Below, in pieces: positions 31,664-40,704 of a stretch of DNA of 54,419 nt; position 1 is the stretch's first letter; the number at the start of each line of letters is the position of its first letter. The notes under the pieces are model-generated. The model did no database searches and had not been told where the DNA came from. It saw only the letters and a program-made list of their open reading frames with translations. The position numbers and the translations under genes were made by a program. Source of the stretch: Terriglobia bacterium (lineage in GTDB: Bacteria > Acidobacteriota > Terriglobia > Bryobacterales > Bryobacteraceae); the NCBI GenBank assembly GCA_021324185.1, contig JAJPJN010000139.1, positions 1 through 54,419 on the forward strand. The letters run 5' to 3'.

Positions 31664-33391
31664 GTGCCTCCGCCTGAGAACGCGCTTGGCCTGGCGCCTG
31701 TTGATCTGATCGAGTTGGCTCTTCTGGGCCTTTTGCTAGCGGGCTTCGCGATTTGGCATCCGGCTGTGCGGCAGTGCGTGCAGCGTCTGGCAACCGAGAC
31801 CAAATGGTGTCTGGTGGTGCTGTTTTTGCTTCCGATTGCGCTGCGGCTTTTGCTATTGCCGGGTCATGGGGTCCCGGCGCCGGATATCTATGACGAGTTC
31901 AGTCATCTGCTGGTGGCGGATACGCTACTGCATCTGCGGCTGGCGAATCCGCCGCATCCGCTGCATCAGTTCTTCGAGACGTTCTTTGTATTGCAGCAGC
32001 CGACCTACAGCTCTATCTATTCGCCGGGCGAAGGCGCGATGCTGGCGCTGGGGCGGCTGATTGCAGGTTCGGCCTGGGCCGGTGTTCTGATTTCGACCGG
32101 CCTGTTCTGTTCGCTGTGCTATTGGATGCTGCGCGCCTGGATTCAGCCGATCTGGGCGCTGGCGGGCGGCGTGCTGGCGGTGATGGAATTCGGGCCACTG
32201 AATCTTTGGGCGAATTGCTATTGGGGAGGAGCGCTGGGGGCGGCGGCCGGATGCCTGGTGTTTGGGGCGCTGCCGCGATTGATTGCGCGGTGGAGCAAGC
32301 GGAATGCGGTGCTGCTGGGTCTGGGTTCCGGCATTCACTGCATCACGCGTCAATTCGAATCGACCCTGCTGCTGCTGTGTATTGTGCTGTTCTTCGCGCC
32401 ATTGTTGCGCAGACGCGATGAACTGAACAAGTTGCTGAAGGTATCGCCGTTCGCGATTGCCGCGGCAGTTCCGTTTTTGCTGCTGACGCTGCTGCAGAAT
32501 AAAGCCGTTACACAGAACTGGTTCGAGCTGCCGGAACAGCTAAGCCAGTATCAATACGGCGTACCGACGTCGCTTACGTTTCAGCCGGCGCCTGTCCCGC
32601 ATGTTCCGCTGACGCCGCAGCAGGAGCAGGACTACAAGGCGCAAACGCTGGGGCACGGCCTGGAGCCGGATTCGCTCTCGCGATTTTTATTGCGGCTGGA
32701 GTTTCGTGTTCGCTATTACCGCTTCTTTTTTCTACCGGCGCTTTATGTTGCGCTGGTTGCGTTTCTGTTTACCCTGCGGAAGTGGCCGATGATTTATGCC
32801 GCATGCGCGCTAGCTATTTTTGCGCTGGGAACGAATCTGTTCCCGTATCTGCTGGTTCACTATCTGGCAGGGGTTACGTCCCTGTTCGTGCTGGTTGCAG
32901 TCGCGGGGCTTGTGCAGTTGGGCAGAATTCAAATTCATCAGATGGCGGCGGGTGAGGTGGCGGTGAAGATTATCCTGCTGCTCTGCGCGGCGCAATTCCT
33001 GCTGTGGTATGGCGCGCACTTGTTCGAAGGAACGGCGGCGGCCGCTGCTGTGGAGCCTTACGAGACGTGGGACATGCTGCCGCATGGCGATCCGCACGGG
33101 CGGGTGCTTGTGAATAAGCAACTCGCCGGGATTCCCGGCAAGCTGGTGGTGCTGGTGCGATATTCGCCGCAGCATGTTTTTCAGAATGAATGGGTATGGA
33201 ATGGCGCGGATATAGACGGATCACGCATTGTGTGGGCTCGCGATCTGGGCGAAACGGAAAACGGGAAGCTGATAGCGTACTATCCGGATCGGGCGTTCTG
33301 GGTGCTGAGACCGGATGATCGTCCACCGGCTCTGGAACATTACGCGGCGAGGCCCAAGCCGGTGAGTTCTCCTTTTGAGGAGGTCCATTGA
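31664..33391 (+). CDS. polytopic GT39/ArnT-like membrane protein
   Basis: A 575-residue protein with roughly ten to eleven membrane helices and a C-terminal soluble tail (about 460-575). The first extracytoplasmic loop has PDIYDEFSHLLVADTLLHLR and QQPTYSSIYSPGEGAMLALG, with acidic residues placed as in GT-C glycosyltransferases that use polyprenyl-phosphate sugars. The donor and acceptor cannot be told. It starts at GTG 31664, just after the methyltransferase stop, in the same direction. Confidence 0.65.
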   Translation: MPPPENALGLAPVDLIELALLGLLLAGFAIWHPAVRQCVQRLATETKWCLVVLFLLPIALRLLLLPGHGVPAPDIYDEFSHLLVADTLLHLRLANPPHPLHQFFETFFVLQQPTYSSIYSPGEGAMLALGRLIAGSAWAGVLISTGLFCSLCYWMLRAWIQPIWALAGGVLAVMEFGPLNLWANCYWGGALGAAAGCLVFGALPRLIARWSKRNAVLLGLGSGIHCITRQFESTLLLLCIVLFFAPLLRRRDELNKLLKVSPFAIAAAVPFLLLTLLQNKAVTQNWFELPEQLSQYQYGVPTSLTFQPAPVPHVPLTPQQEQDYKAQTLGHGLEPDSLSRFLLRLEFRVRYYRFFFLPALYVALVAFLFTLRKWPMIYAACALAIFALGTNLFPYLLVHYLAGVTSLFVLVAVAGLVQLGRIQIHQMAAGEVAVKIILLLCAAQFLLWYGAHLFEGTAAAAAVEPYETWDMLPHGDPHGRVLVNKQLAGIPGKLVVLVRYSPQHVFQNEWVWNGADIDGSRIVWARDLGETENGKLIAYYPDRAFWVLRPDDRPPALEHYAARPKPVSSPFEEVH

Positions 33392-33439
33392 AGGAAGCGG
33401 GGAGGGCGTGTTTTGCCCAAAAAAGTACGTTTTTTGCGC

Positions 33440-33445
33440 TATACT
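33440..33445 (+). promoter_or_regulatory. -10 element candidate for infA
   Basis: TATACT lies 51 bp before the infA start, following a T-rich stretch. No good -35 at 16-18 bp is visible. AGAGGCG at 33489-33495 is the likely ribosome binding site. Confidence 0.3.
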
Positions 33446-33496
33446 CCGGGGTAGCGGACCACTCGATTTGGTCTGCATCTCCAACAAAAGAGGCGA

Positions 33497-33715
33497 ATGA
33501 GCAAAGAAGACAGCATTGAAGTTACTGGAACCGTAGTAGAAAAATTTCCGAGCGGCCTGTTTAGCGTTCAGTTGGACCAGGATAGAACGGTGCTTGCCCA
33601 CCTGGCGGGCAAGCTAAGGCGTAATCGCATCCGTGTTCTGGCGGGTGATCGCGTGACTCTCGAGATGTCACCGTACGATCTGACTAAAGGCCGGATCACT
33701 TACCGTCACAAATAA
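33497..33715 (+). CDS. infA: translation initiation factor IF-1
   Basis: A 72-residue single OB-fold protein that binds the 30S A site during initiation. It begins [19 protein letters not shown] and ends with [20 protein letters not shown], both characteristic of IF-1. Length is exactly that of the family. Here it stands alone, rather than within the ribosomal protein cluster (secY-map-infA-rpmJ) where it is often found. Confidence 0.97.
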   Translation: MSKEDSIEVTGTVVEKFPSGLFSVQLDQDRTVLAHLAGKLRRNRIRVLAGDRVTLEMSPYDLTKGRITYRHK

Positions 33716-33787
33716 GAGTCCGATCGCAACCTTGCGGGCTGCGGCTGACGTCCCACGCACAGCCTTCTGAAATTCCATCTGAAGTTT

Positions 33788-33813
33788 CGCTGGTTTAATC
33801 GCGCTGGTTTAAT
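33788..33813. repeat. 12-bp direct repeat upstream of the spermidine-synthase-like gene
   Basis: CGCTGGTTTAAT occurs at 33788-33799 and 33802-33813, a 14-bp period, ending 11 bp before the TTG start at 33825. The location would fit a regulator binding site near the promoter or start; no regulator is suggested. Confidence 0.55.
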
Positions 33814-33824
33814 AGCATAGAACT

Positions 33825-36227
33825 TTGTCAACCCTCGAATCACCACGCCTGGATGTAGCCGCGCCCCTCAGACGAAACCACTGGCCGCAAATTTATTTCG
33901 GGCTGGCTGCGACGTCGCTGGCGACGCTGCTGCTCGAATTAGCGCTGACGCGCGTGTTTTCGGTCATCTACTACTATCATTTCGCGTTCCTGGCCATATC
34001 GATCGCGCTGTTTGGGCTGGGGGCGGGAGGCGTGTTTTCGTATGTGATCGCGGGGTGGCGCGGATCGCTGTATGAAAAGCTGGGCGTGCTGGCGACGGTG
34101 AATGCCACAGCGCTGGTTCTCTGTTTGTGGTTTTTGCTGGAGCGCACCGGGCACATGTCGACGTGGGAACTGGGCACTGCGTACTTCGTGGCCGCTATTC
34201 CGTTTCTGCTTTCGGGCGCGATTATCTCGCTGTTGATCGCGGAGACGATTGAGCGCGTGAATCGCGTTTACTTTTTCGACTTGCTTGGCGCTGCCGGGGG
34301 ATGCGCGGTGCTGGTGCCGCTGCTGAATTGGGTGGGCGGTCCGGGAACCATTCTGGTTTCGGCCATTCTGTTCTCTGTTTCGGCAGCGATCTGGTTTCAT
34401 CTGGCGCGCGCGCCGCGGGGCCGGGTTATCGCGGTGGTGCTGGGGCTGCTGATTGTTTCGCTGATCACCTACAACGCGAAATTTCTGGTGATTGACGTGA
34501 AGTATGCCAAGGGCCAGGCGCTCACGAATGAGGAATTTGTCCGCTGGAACAGCTTTTCGCGGATTGCGCTGAAACCGGAGCCGGGCAGCGGGCTCAAGAG
34601 CATTGTGATCGATGCCGATGCGGCGACGGGCGTTGCCGATTTTCACTTCGATCGCCTCACGCCGCAACAGCGCTTCGATCTGGCGTATCACGGACCCGGT
34701 TTACCGTATGTGCTGAGGCCGGGCGCGAAGACGCTGGTTATTGGACCGGGCGGGGGTTGGGACGTTTCGCGCGCGCTCGCATCCGGCAGCAAGGATGTCA
34801 CGGGCGTAGAGATCAACCCGATTATTGCGAACACGATCATGCGCGAAAAATTTCCGGCGTATAGCAATTATCTGTACTTTCGTCCGGAAGTAAAGATTGT
34901 GGTGGAAGACGGCCGGTCGTTTGTGCGCAGATCGCCGGAGCGGTATCAGGTATTGCAGGCGACGCTGGTCGACACCTGGGCATCGACGGCGGCGGGCGCG
35001 TTTGCGTTATCGGAAAATAGTCTCTACACGACAAATGCTTTTCGGGATTACCTGTCGCACCTGACAGCAGACGGCATCATGTCTTTTACCCGGTGGGGAT
35101 TCAAGCCGCCGCGGGAATCGCTGCGGGTGGTGGCGCTTGCCGATGCGGCGCTCAGAGAGTTGGGGCAATCCGATCCGGCCAGAAACGTTGCCGTGCTGCG
35201 GGAGAACGCGCAGCATCTACAGGGGTGGGGAGCGCAGGATACGATTCTGGTTTCGCGCAATCCGTTTTCGCCGCAGGACATTGAGCGGTTGCAGAATGCG
35301 ATCCGTACGGCGAAGATGGAGCTTGTCTATTATCCAGGCACGCAATCGGCGAGCGCGTTTCGCGATCTGCTGCTGGCGCCCGATCCGAAGCGCTTTTACG
35401 AATCCTACCCATTCGATGTGCGCCCGGTCAGCGACGACCGGCCATTTTTCTTTTACACCGTTCAGCCGCGGGACTTGTGGCAGTTTGTACTGCGCGCCTC
35501 GCGGCAATCGGCCGATTACAAAGTGAACTCAGCGCTTCCGGTGCTTTTCGGTCTGGTCGCGATCAGCCTGATCGCGACGGTGATTATGCTTTCCCTGCCG
35601 CCGCTGCTGTTGGGCCAGCGCCTGCCGCGCGAAAAGGGCAGCTTGCGCGCGCTGATGTTTTTTGTTTGCATTGGCGCCGGATACATTTTGATCCAGGTTG
35701 CGCTGATTCAAAAATTCGTTCTGTTTTTAGGACATCCGACTTATGCGCTCACCGTCATTATTTTTTCCATGCTGCTGTTCAGCGGCGCGGGAAGCTTTTT
35801 AAGCAAGCGCATCGTGCGCGGTGAGATGGGGCGGCTGAGCATTGTGCTGGGCGTTATTGTTGCGGCGATTCTGGTGCTCGCTGCGGTGATTACGCCCATT
35901 GCCGAAAGTGGCGTTGCGCTGCCGTTCCCGGTTAAGGTGCTTGTCTCGGTGGCGCTGATCGGGCCGCTCGGATTTGTGATGGGCATGCCTTTTCCGACCG
36001 GGCTGGCGCTGCTTGAAAACGTGATGCCGGCTTCGGTGCGCTGGGCGTGGGCGATTAATGCGGCGTCGAGCGTGATGGGATCGGCGGCGGCGATGTTTCT
36101 GGCCATCTACATCGGGCTGAAACTGACGCTTATTGCGGGCGGATTATTTTACGCAGCCGCGTGGCTCAGCGCGTTCCGTTCGCCTTTGCGGCGCACGCGG
36201 GCGTTTGGTTTTCCGTTCTATGAGTAA
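33825..36227 (+). CDS. polytopic membrane protein with spermidine/spermine-synthase-like domain
   Basis: An 800-residue protein. The N-terminal part (about 20-220) has around seven membrane helices (LATLLLELALTRVFSVIYYY is typical of this group). A soluble Rossmann domain follows (about 300-440: LVIGPGGGWDVSRAL, GVEINPIIANTIM, IVVEDGRSFVRR, LVDTWASTAAG), then a further membrane part (about 570-790). The aminopropyltransferase-like domain has the SAM-type glycine loop, but polyamine synthesis is unproven for this membrane-fused group. It starts at TTG 33825; no ATG is available near the conserved N-terminus. Confidence 0.72.
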   Translation: MSTLESPRLDVAAPLRRNHWPQIYFGLAATSLATLLLELALTRVFSVIYYYHFAFLAISIALFGLGAGGVFSYVIAGWRGSLYEKLGVLATVNATALVLCLWFLLERTGHMSTWELGTAYFVAAIPFLLSGAIISLLIAETIERVNRVYFFDLLGAAGGCAVLVPLLNWVGGPGTILVSAILFSVSAAIWFHLARAPRGRVIAVVLGLLIVSLITYNAKFLVIDVKYAKGQALTNEEFVRWNSFSRIALKPEPGSGLKSIVIDADAATGVADFHFDRLTPQQRFDLAYHGPGLPYVLRPGAKTLVIGPGGGWDVSRALASGSKDVTGVEINPIIANTIMREKFPAYSNYLYFRPEVKIVVEDGRSFVRRSPERYQVLQATLVDTWASTAAGAFALSENSLYTTNAFRDYLSHLTADGIMSFTRWGFKPPRESLRVVALADAALRELGQSDPARNVAVLRENAQHLQGWGAQDTILVSRNPFSPQDIERLQNAIRTAKMELVYYPGTQSASAFRDLLLAPDPKRFYESYPFDVRPVSDDRPFFFYTVQPRDLWQFVLRASRQSADYKVNSALPVLFGLVAISLIATVIMLSLPPLLLGQRLPREKGSLRALMFFVCIGAGYILIQVALIQKFVLFLGHPTYALTVIIFSMLLFSGAGSFLSKRIVRGEMGRLSIVLGVIVAAILVLAAVITPIAESGVALPFPVKVLVSVALIGPLGFVMGMPFPTGLALLENVMPASVRWAWAINAASSVMGSAAAMFLAIYIGLKLTLIAGGLFYAAAWLSAFRSPLRRTRAFGFPFYE

Positions 36228-36236
36228 AGTGTTATT

Positions 36237-36857
36237 GTGCCGGCACAGGTAGGCAAGCAACACGACCTGCATGGAAGCGCTCCCGATAATCACCACACGG
36301 CGCTTTTGCTCATTGACTTAATAAACGATTTCGAATTTCCGCGCGGGGACGAGCTCTTTGCGCAGGCGTTGCCGATTGCGCCGCGGATTGCTGCGTTGAA
36401 GAAACGGGCAGCAGAAGCCGGCATCCCGGCCGTTTATGTGAACGACAATTTCGGCCGCTGGCAATCGAAATTTGAGCAGATTGTGGCTCACTGCCTTAGC
36501 GATGGCGTGCGCGGCAGGCCGATTGTGGAGCAGCTCGTTCCCGGCCCGCACGACTATTTCGTGCTGAAGCCGAAGCACTCAGGCTTTTATCAGACGCCGC
36601 TGGAATTGCTGCTCAAGCACCTGGGGACGCAACGGCTGATTCTTACAGGCGTTTCGTCGAACAGTTGCGTTTTGTTCACCGCGAACGACGCCTACATGCG
36701 GGATATGGAGCTGATTATTCCTGAGGATTGCATTGCCGCGTGCAATGAACAGGAGCACCGTTTCGCGCTGGAGCAGATGAAGACGATGTTGAAGGCAGAC
36801 ACGCGGCCGTCCGATGAGATTGAGTTGCGGAGTCTGCGTGCCCCGCAAACTGAGTAG
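36237..36857 (+). CDS. isochorismatase-like cysteine hydrolase
   Basis: A 206-residue alpha/beta hydrolase of the isochorismatase superfamily with the full catalytic triad: D27 (LLIDLINDF), K111 or K113 (VLKPKHSGF), and C144 (SSNSCVLFTA) preceded by the family cis-peptide region GVSSNS. Members hydrolyse amides (nicotinamide, ureidoacrylate, N-carbamoyl compounds) or isochorismate. The substrate is not clear. The GTG start at 36237 follows the previous gene by 9 bp, suggesting co-transcription. Confidence 0.85.
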   Translation: MPAQVGKQHDLHGSAPDNHHTALLLIDLINDFEFPRGDELFAQALPIAPRIAALKKRAAEAGIPAVYVNDNFGRWQSKFEQIVAHCLSDGVRGRPIVEQLVPGPHDYFVLKPKHSGFYQTPLELLLKHLGTQRLILTGVSSNSCVLFTANDAYMRDMELIIPEDCIAACNEQEHRFALEQMKTMLKADTRPSDEIELRSLRAPQTE

Positions 36858-36871
36858 GGCCGTTTTTTTCT

Positions 36872-38056
36872 TCAGTGCACGGTAACGTGCGTTTCCGGGC
36901 GCGGGAAGTGATGATTCTGGTTGTGGTTGTGCATGGTGCGCAGCGCGTCTTCGAGCGCTTCCACAAAGAAGTACTCGCCCCACATCACCGACTCGTCGAC
37001 GCCTAGACCTTTCGGCAGGTGATAGACGCCGCTCTTCAGCACGCCTTCCCATTCCGAGTCCCCGGCGGCCAGATAGCTGGTACAGAGATTGCGCAGAATG
37101 TGAATTGCCGTTGACCAATAAAAGTGACCTTTCATTGGGTCAGAGATAGAGCGGCAAAGCCTCAGCATTCCGGCGGCTGCAATGGCGGCGGCGGATGTAT
37201 CGACGATGGAGCGGTTTTCCGGGGGCGCATTGTAGTCCCAGGGCGGAATGCCGTCGACGGGGGTGTGGGTGATGTAGTAGTCGGTGCAGGCTTCGGCGGT
37301 GTGCAGAAAACGTGGATCGCGGCTGTATTCGTAGGATGTGGTGAAGCCGTAGAGGGCCCAGGCCAAGCCGCGCGACCAGCAGGAATCGCCTCGATAGCCC
37401 TGTTGGGTGGAAGTGCGCAAGAACTCGCCGGTTTCGGAATCGAAGATTCCCTCGTGCGCAACCGAGCCGTCGGCGCGAACAAGAAAGCGGCGCATGGTCA
37501 TGCAGTGCCGCACGGCGATATCGCGCAGTCGTTTGTCATTGCATTCGCGCGCGGCGTAAAAGATGAGCCCGACGTTCATCATGGTGTCGATGTAGACAGA
37601 GTCTTCGGCCACGAGTGAACTCAGATATTGGCCTACTTCATTGAAGCGCTCGGCGAGCGTTTTGCCGGCATTGAGCACCACTTCACGAATCTGCGGATCG
37701 CGCGTCATCTGGTACCAGCGATGGTAGGTCGAAAAAAAGATGAAGCCGAGATCGTGGACATCGTTATCGGTCTTGCGTGATTCGAGCGGGCGGCTATAGC
37801 GAATCGCCTGTTCCATCCAAAAGCGGGCGTCCTGTTTATCGGGCCCGCGATGGCGCAGGAAAAGCCACATCATGCCGGGCAGAAAACCGTCGCACCAGTG
37901 TGTCCAGGCCGGACCGGCGTGCTTCCATTTGCCGCTATTGGTGTACATGGGATAGAAATCGGGGTGATTTTCTATCAGCCGTTTTACTTGCTTTTCGGCG
38001 TAGAGAATGGCGTTCTCAAACAGCTCGCGGTCGGACTCGTAGCTAAATTGAATCAA
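36872..38056 (-). CDS. GH88 family hydrolase (unsaturated glucuronyl hydrolase type)
   Basis: A 394-residue (alpha/alpha)6-barrel protein. It removes unsaturated uronic acid ends left by polysaccharide lyases. Family segments are YPMYTNSGKWKHAGPAWTHW, DGFLPGMMWLF, TDNDVHDLGF and SVYIDTMMNVGL (the two catalytic aspartate regions), GYRGDSCWSRGLAWALYGF and WDYNAP. There is no evident signal peptide, so it may be cytoplasmic and act on imported disaccharides. Start TTG 38056 is preferred (GCAGGG upstream); a reading from 38095 would overlap the divergent CDGSH gene and a perfect -10 hexamer. Confidence 0.86.
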   Translation of the reverse strand: MIQFSYESDRELFENAILYAEKQVKRLIENHPDFYPMYTNSGKWKHAGPAWTHWCDGFLPGMMWLFLRHRGPDKQDARFWMEQAIRYSRPLESRKTDNDVHDLGFIFFSTYHRWYQMTRDPQIREVVLNAGKTLAERFNEVGQYLSSLVAEDSVYIDTMMNVGLIFYAARECNDKRLRDIAVRHCMTMRRFLVRADGSVAHEGIFDSETGEFLRTSTQQGYRGDSCWSRGLAWALYGFTTSYEYSRDPRFLHTAEACTDYYITHTPVDGIPPWDYNAPPENRSIVDTSAAAIAAAGMLRLCRSISDPMKGHFYWSTAIHILRNLCTSYLAAGDSEWEGVLKSGVYHLPKGLGVDESVMWGEYFFVEALEDALRTMHNHNQNHHFPRPETHVTVH

Positions 38057-38074
38057 GCAACACCCTGCGATGCC

Positions 38075-38080
38075 ATTATA
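38075..38080 (-). promoter_or_regulatory. -10 element (TATAAT) upstream of GH88
   Basis: A perfect TATAAT on the minus strand lies 19 bp before the chosen TTG start of the GH88 gene and only 6 bp from the CDGSH start on the other strand. No strong -35 is seen 16-18 bp upstream. If used, the leader would be short, and the GH88 start cannot be upstream of 38075. Confidence 0.4.
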
Positions 38081-38085
38081 GGGAA

Positions 38086-38316
38086 ATGGCAGCAAAGGTC
38101 ACCATCGTCAATAACGGTCCGATCCGCATTGAAGGTGAATTTACGATTCAGGATTCCGAGGGAAATTCATACGGGCTGGGCGGGCGCACAGTGATTTCGC
38201 TTTGCCGCTGCGGCATGGCGGAGAACAAGCCGTTTTGCGACGGGTCGCACGGCCGGAACGGTTTCAACTCTTATTGCAAAGCGCGCGAGCTGCCGCCGCC
38301 GAAGCCGAAAATCTGA
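38086..38316 (+). CDS. CDGSH iron-sulfur domain protein
   Basis: A 76-residue protein with the 2Fe-2S ligand set C40, C42, C51 and H55 (LCRCGMAENKPFCDGSH), as in mitoNEET-like proteins. GGGA precedes the ATG. Bacterial members are small redox or cluster-transfer proteins, and this one has no membrane anchor. It is divergent from GH88 and its 3' end meets the phosphatase-superfamily gene. Confidence 0.93.
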   Translation: MAAKVTIVNNGPIRIEGEFTIQDSEGNSYGLGGRTVISLCRCGMAENKPFCDGSHGRNGFNSYCKARELPPPKPKI

Positions 38317-38410
38317 TTAGCGGAATTCGCAGAGGCCGCATCGAGCTTCACCACACGATCCGGCATCGGAACCGGCCGCCCGGCCAGGTGCAGAATCGTC
38401 GAAGCGAAGT

Positions 38411-40699
38411 TCAGACTGTCGTATGGTTCCGTGATGCCTGCGTTGGAACGCCGGCGCCCGCGAGCATCCAGACCGAATGGGTTGAGATGCGGAAGAAACC
38501 TCCATGATTGCCCCCCGGATTGAAATTGCGGACATTGAAGTTCCAATGATCGGCGGCAAAGATCTCGAGATCCGGTTGCACGAGCTCGCGCCGGCGGCGC
38601 TCGTAGCGAAGCAGAAGCGGATTCATTCCCGGTGTTCCCGGCACGTACCGCGCAATGGGCGAAAGCTCCTCTGTGATGCCAATGATGCCGTTCGAATAGG
38701 CACACAAGTGGGTGGCCTGCAGCCATTCCCGCTCGCTGTGGGGCGCGGAGAGCCAGGTTGCGCGATCTGCATTTTCGGGAATCTTCAATTCCGGATCTTC
38801 GAACAGATGCAGTGGCAGCCCGGCGCGCCAGGGCTGGGGAGTGAATTGAATACGGCCGTCCGCATCCTGGATCAAATGGCTGACCGGCTGCGCTGAAATG
38901 TTGCCGGAAGCATCGGTACGGATGATCAGTTGATCGTCGTCCGTGGCATAGAGCCAATAGCTCTGATCGGCGGTGCCGGCAGCGGGCAGACGCAAGGCGG
39001 TGAAGTCGATGGGCTTGGGAGAGAGCGCGGGCTGCGGATTATTGCGAACCCGTTGCACCGCAAACAGCGGAAAATAATTCACGCGGCGGAATGAGCGTTC
39101 TTCATCCAACCGGCCGGCCGAGTCCAGCACGATGCCGGAGGCGCCTGGACCGACGATGTAATTCTGCAGATCATAGAGCGTGTTCGGATCGCCCAGGCTC
39201 ATCTCCGGGATCAGATCGGAAATTTTTCCGGAGAACGGCCGGTACGGATCGGGATGGAACGCTAGAAGCGCGCGTACATGGGCGAGATAAGAGGTGTAGG
39301 TATCGCGTTCCCGCTGCCAGTCGGTAAGCTGCTGCGCCTGGCGAAGAAAGGTTTTGTTCTGCCCGCTCTCGCGCTCCTCGCGCGGCTGCTTCGTTTGGTT
39401 TTCCAGAATTGTTTTTCGCTGGGCGATTGCAGGCTCGAGGGCGTGCAACTCCTCGCTCAGTTCGGCGCTCGCGGTGTTCCACTGGCTGCGGTGCTTGTCG
39501 ATGGTTGCCATGAGGTAAGCCGCGGCGGCCGAGCGAATCTCCGGCTTCAGGTCCGGGTTTGCGAGTTGCAGCAGCAGGATGTGGATCTTGTTCAGATCGT
39601 TATTGCGGAAAGATACGGAGGCGCGCTCATTGCCGTCCAGATCGATCCATACAGTGGGATATTGCTTGGACTGGCCGGACAAATAAAACGAGAGCGTGCT
39701 GGGGGCGTAGGCGCGTTTCACCAGCGGGTCGAGCGCGCGAACTTTGTAATCGCTCAATTCATGGCGGTTTAGCAGGACATGCTGGGCGCCGCCTTCGGTG
39801 CTATTAAACAGGTCCGGCAGGTTGAATCCCTGATTATGGATTCCAGGCACATTATTCATCCCGTGATCGGACACCACAACGAAGAGCGTCTGGGAGGCAA
39901 GCGGGCTCGATTGAATGGCAGTCCAGATGCGTCCGGCCAGGGCATCGAGATTCCGCAGCTTCTCTAATAACTCAGCCGCGTTGCTGGTAGCGTGGCCGGC
40001 ATGATCGATATCGCCGGTGAAGAAATCGAGATACAGAATGCGCGAATTCGCCAGGCCCGCGAGCAATTCCTTTTCGGTTTGGCGGGCCCATAGCTCATCG
40101 AGCGAGGGAGCGCTGCCGCTTTCGAGCATCGGGACCAGCACGCGAGCAGAGAAGCGCCGCTCCAGCACGTTCTTGAGGGTGCTCCAGCGGACGCCACGCT
40201 GGTAAAGCTGAAAGCTTTGGTAGGTCTGGTCCGGCGGAAAAGAATCGATCAGAAGCGGGATGCCTGCCCGGTCGAGTACTTGAACACCCGGCATGTCGAT
40301 CTCGCGGCTGCGTGCGTAGTCCAGATAAAACGGGAAAAAATTCAGATAATCGTAGACGTAGCCGGTGTAGCGGTCCCATTCGACGTTGCCGCGAATCAGG
40401 GTGTGATGGCCGGTGTCGAGCATGCACCAGGACGGAGCCGAAAGGCTGATGCCGCGGGTGTAGAAATTCTCAAAAACCGTCCCTCCGTCGCCAAAGATGT
40501 GTGCGAACCAGGGCAGGCGCGGCTTGCCGGTGGCAGCATCGATCTGCCGCATGTTGCTGTAAAGCAAGTCTGCATTCAGCCCGTCCACTTTCAAAATCAC
40601 CAGCCGTTTTGCGCCGGGCAATTGCGGGTTCGAGGGCTGCTGCGCGCAGGCGACGGCGAAGCACACTACAGCCGCAGCAATGATCCGTAAGAAGCGCAT
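38411..40699 (-). CDS. alkaline-phosphatase-superfamily phosphodiesterase/phosphatase, C-terminus frameshifted
   Basis: A 762-codon frame from ATG 40699. A signal peptide (about 1-20, ending FAVACAQQ, possibly a lipoprotein) precedes the catalytic domain: VILKVDGLNADLL (metal site), SLSAPSWCMLDTGHH (nucleophile region), GDIDHAGH and VVVSDHGMNN (second metal site), all expected for type I phosphodiesterases and alkaline phosphatases. A middle coiled-coil region lies at about 395-470. Near 38436 one base appears lost: the next frame continues as EPYDSLNFASTILHLAGRPV and on to a stop at 38271, the usual end of these enzymes, while the present frame ends ASRNHTTV. The gene follows the 658-residue unknown gene by 5 bp. 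Confidence 0.75.
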   Translation of the reverse strand: MRFLRIIAAAVVCFAVACAQQPSNPQLPGAKRLVILKVDGLNADLLYSNMRQIDAATGKPRLPWFAHIFGDGGTVFENFYTRGISLSAPSWCMLDTGHHTLIRGNVEWDRYTGYVYDYLNFFPFYLDYARSREIDMPGVQVLDRAGIPLLIDSFPPDQTYQSFQLYQRGVRWSTLKNVLERRFSARVLVPMLESGSAPSLDELWARQTEKELLAGLANSRILYLDFFTGDIDHAGHATSNAAELLEKLRNLDALAGRIWTAIQSSPLASQTLFVVVSDHGMNNVPGIHNQGFNLPDLFNSTEGGAQHVLLNRHELSDYKVRALDPLVKRAYAPSTLSFYLSGQSKQYPTVWIDLDGNERASVSFRNNDLNKIHILLLQLANPDLKPEIRSAAAAYLMATIDKHRSQWNTASAELSEELHALEPAIAQRKTILENQTKQPREERESGQNKTFLRQAQQLTDWQRERDTYTSYLAHVRALLAFHPDPYRPFSGKISDLIPEMSLGDPNTLYDLQNYIVGPGASGIVLDSAGRLDEERSFRRVNYFPLFAVQRVRNNPQPALSPKPIDFTALRLPAAGTADQSYWLYATDDDQLIIRTDASGNISAQPVSHLIQDADGRIQFTPQPWRAGLPLHLFEDPELKIPENADRATWLSAPHSEREWLQATHLCAYSNGIIGITEELSPIARYVPGTPGMNPLLLRYERRRRELVQPDLEIFAADHWNFNVRNFNPGGNHGGFFRISTHSVWMLAGAGVPTQASRNHTTV

Positions 40700-40704
40700 T
40701 GGGG

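Noticed and set aside
33939-34691. Open frame of 250 codons on the minus strand within the spermidine-synthase-like gene
   Set aside because: Arg/Gln/His-rich translation typical of an antisense shadow; the sense strand encodes recognisable membrane helices and a SAM-type domain.
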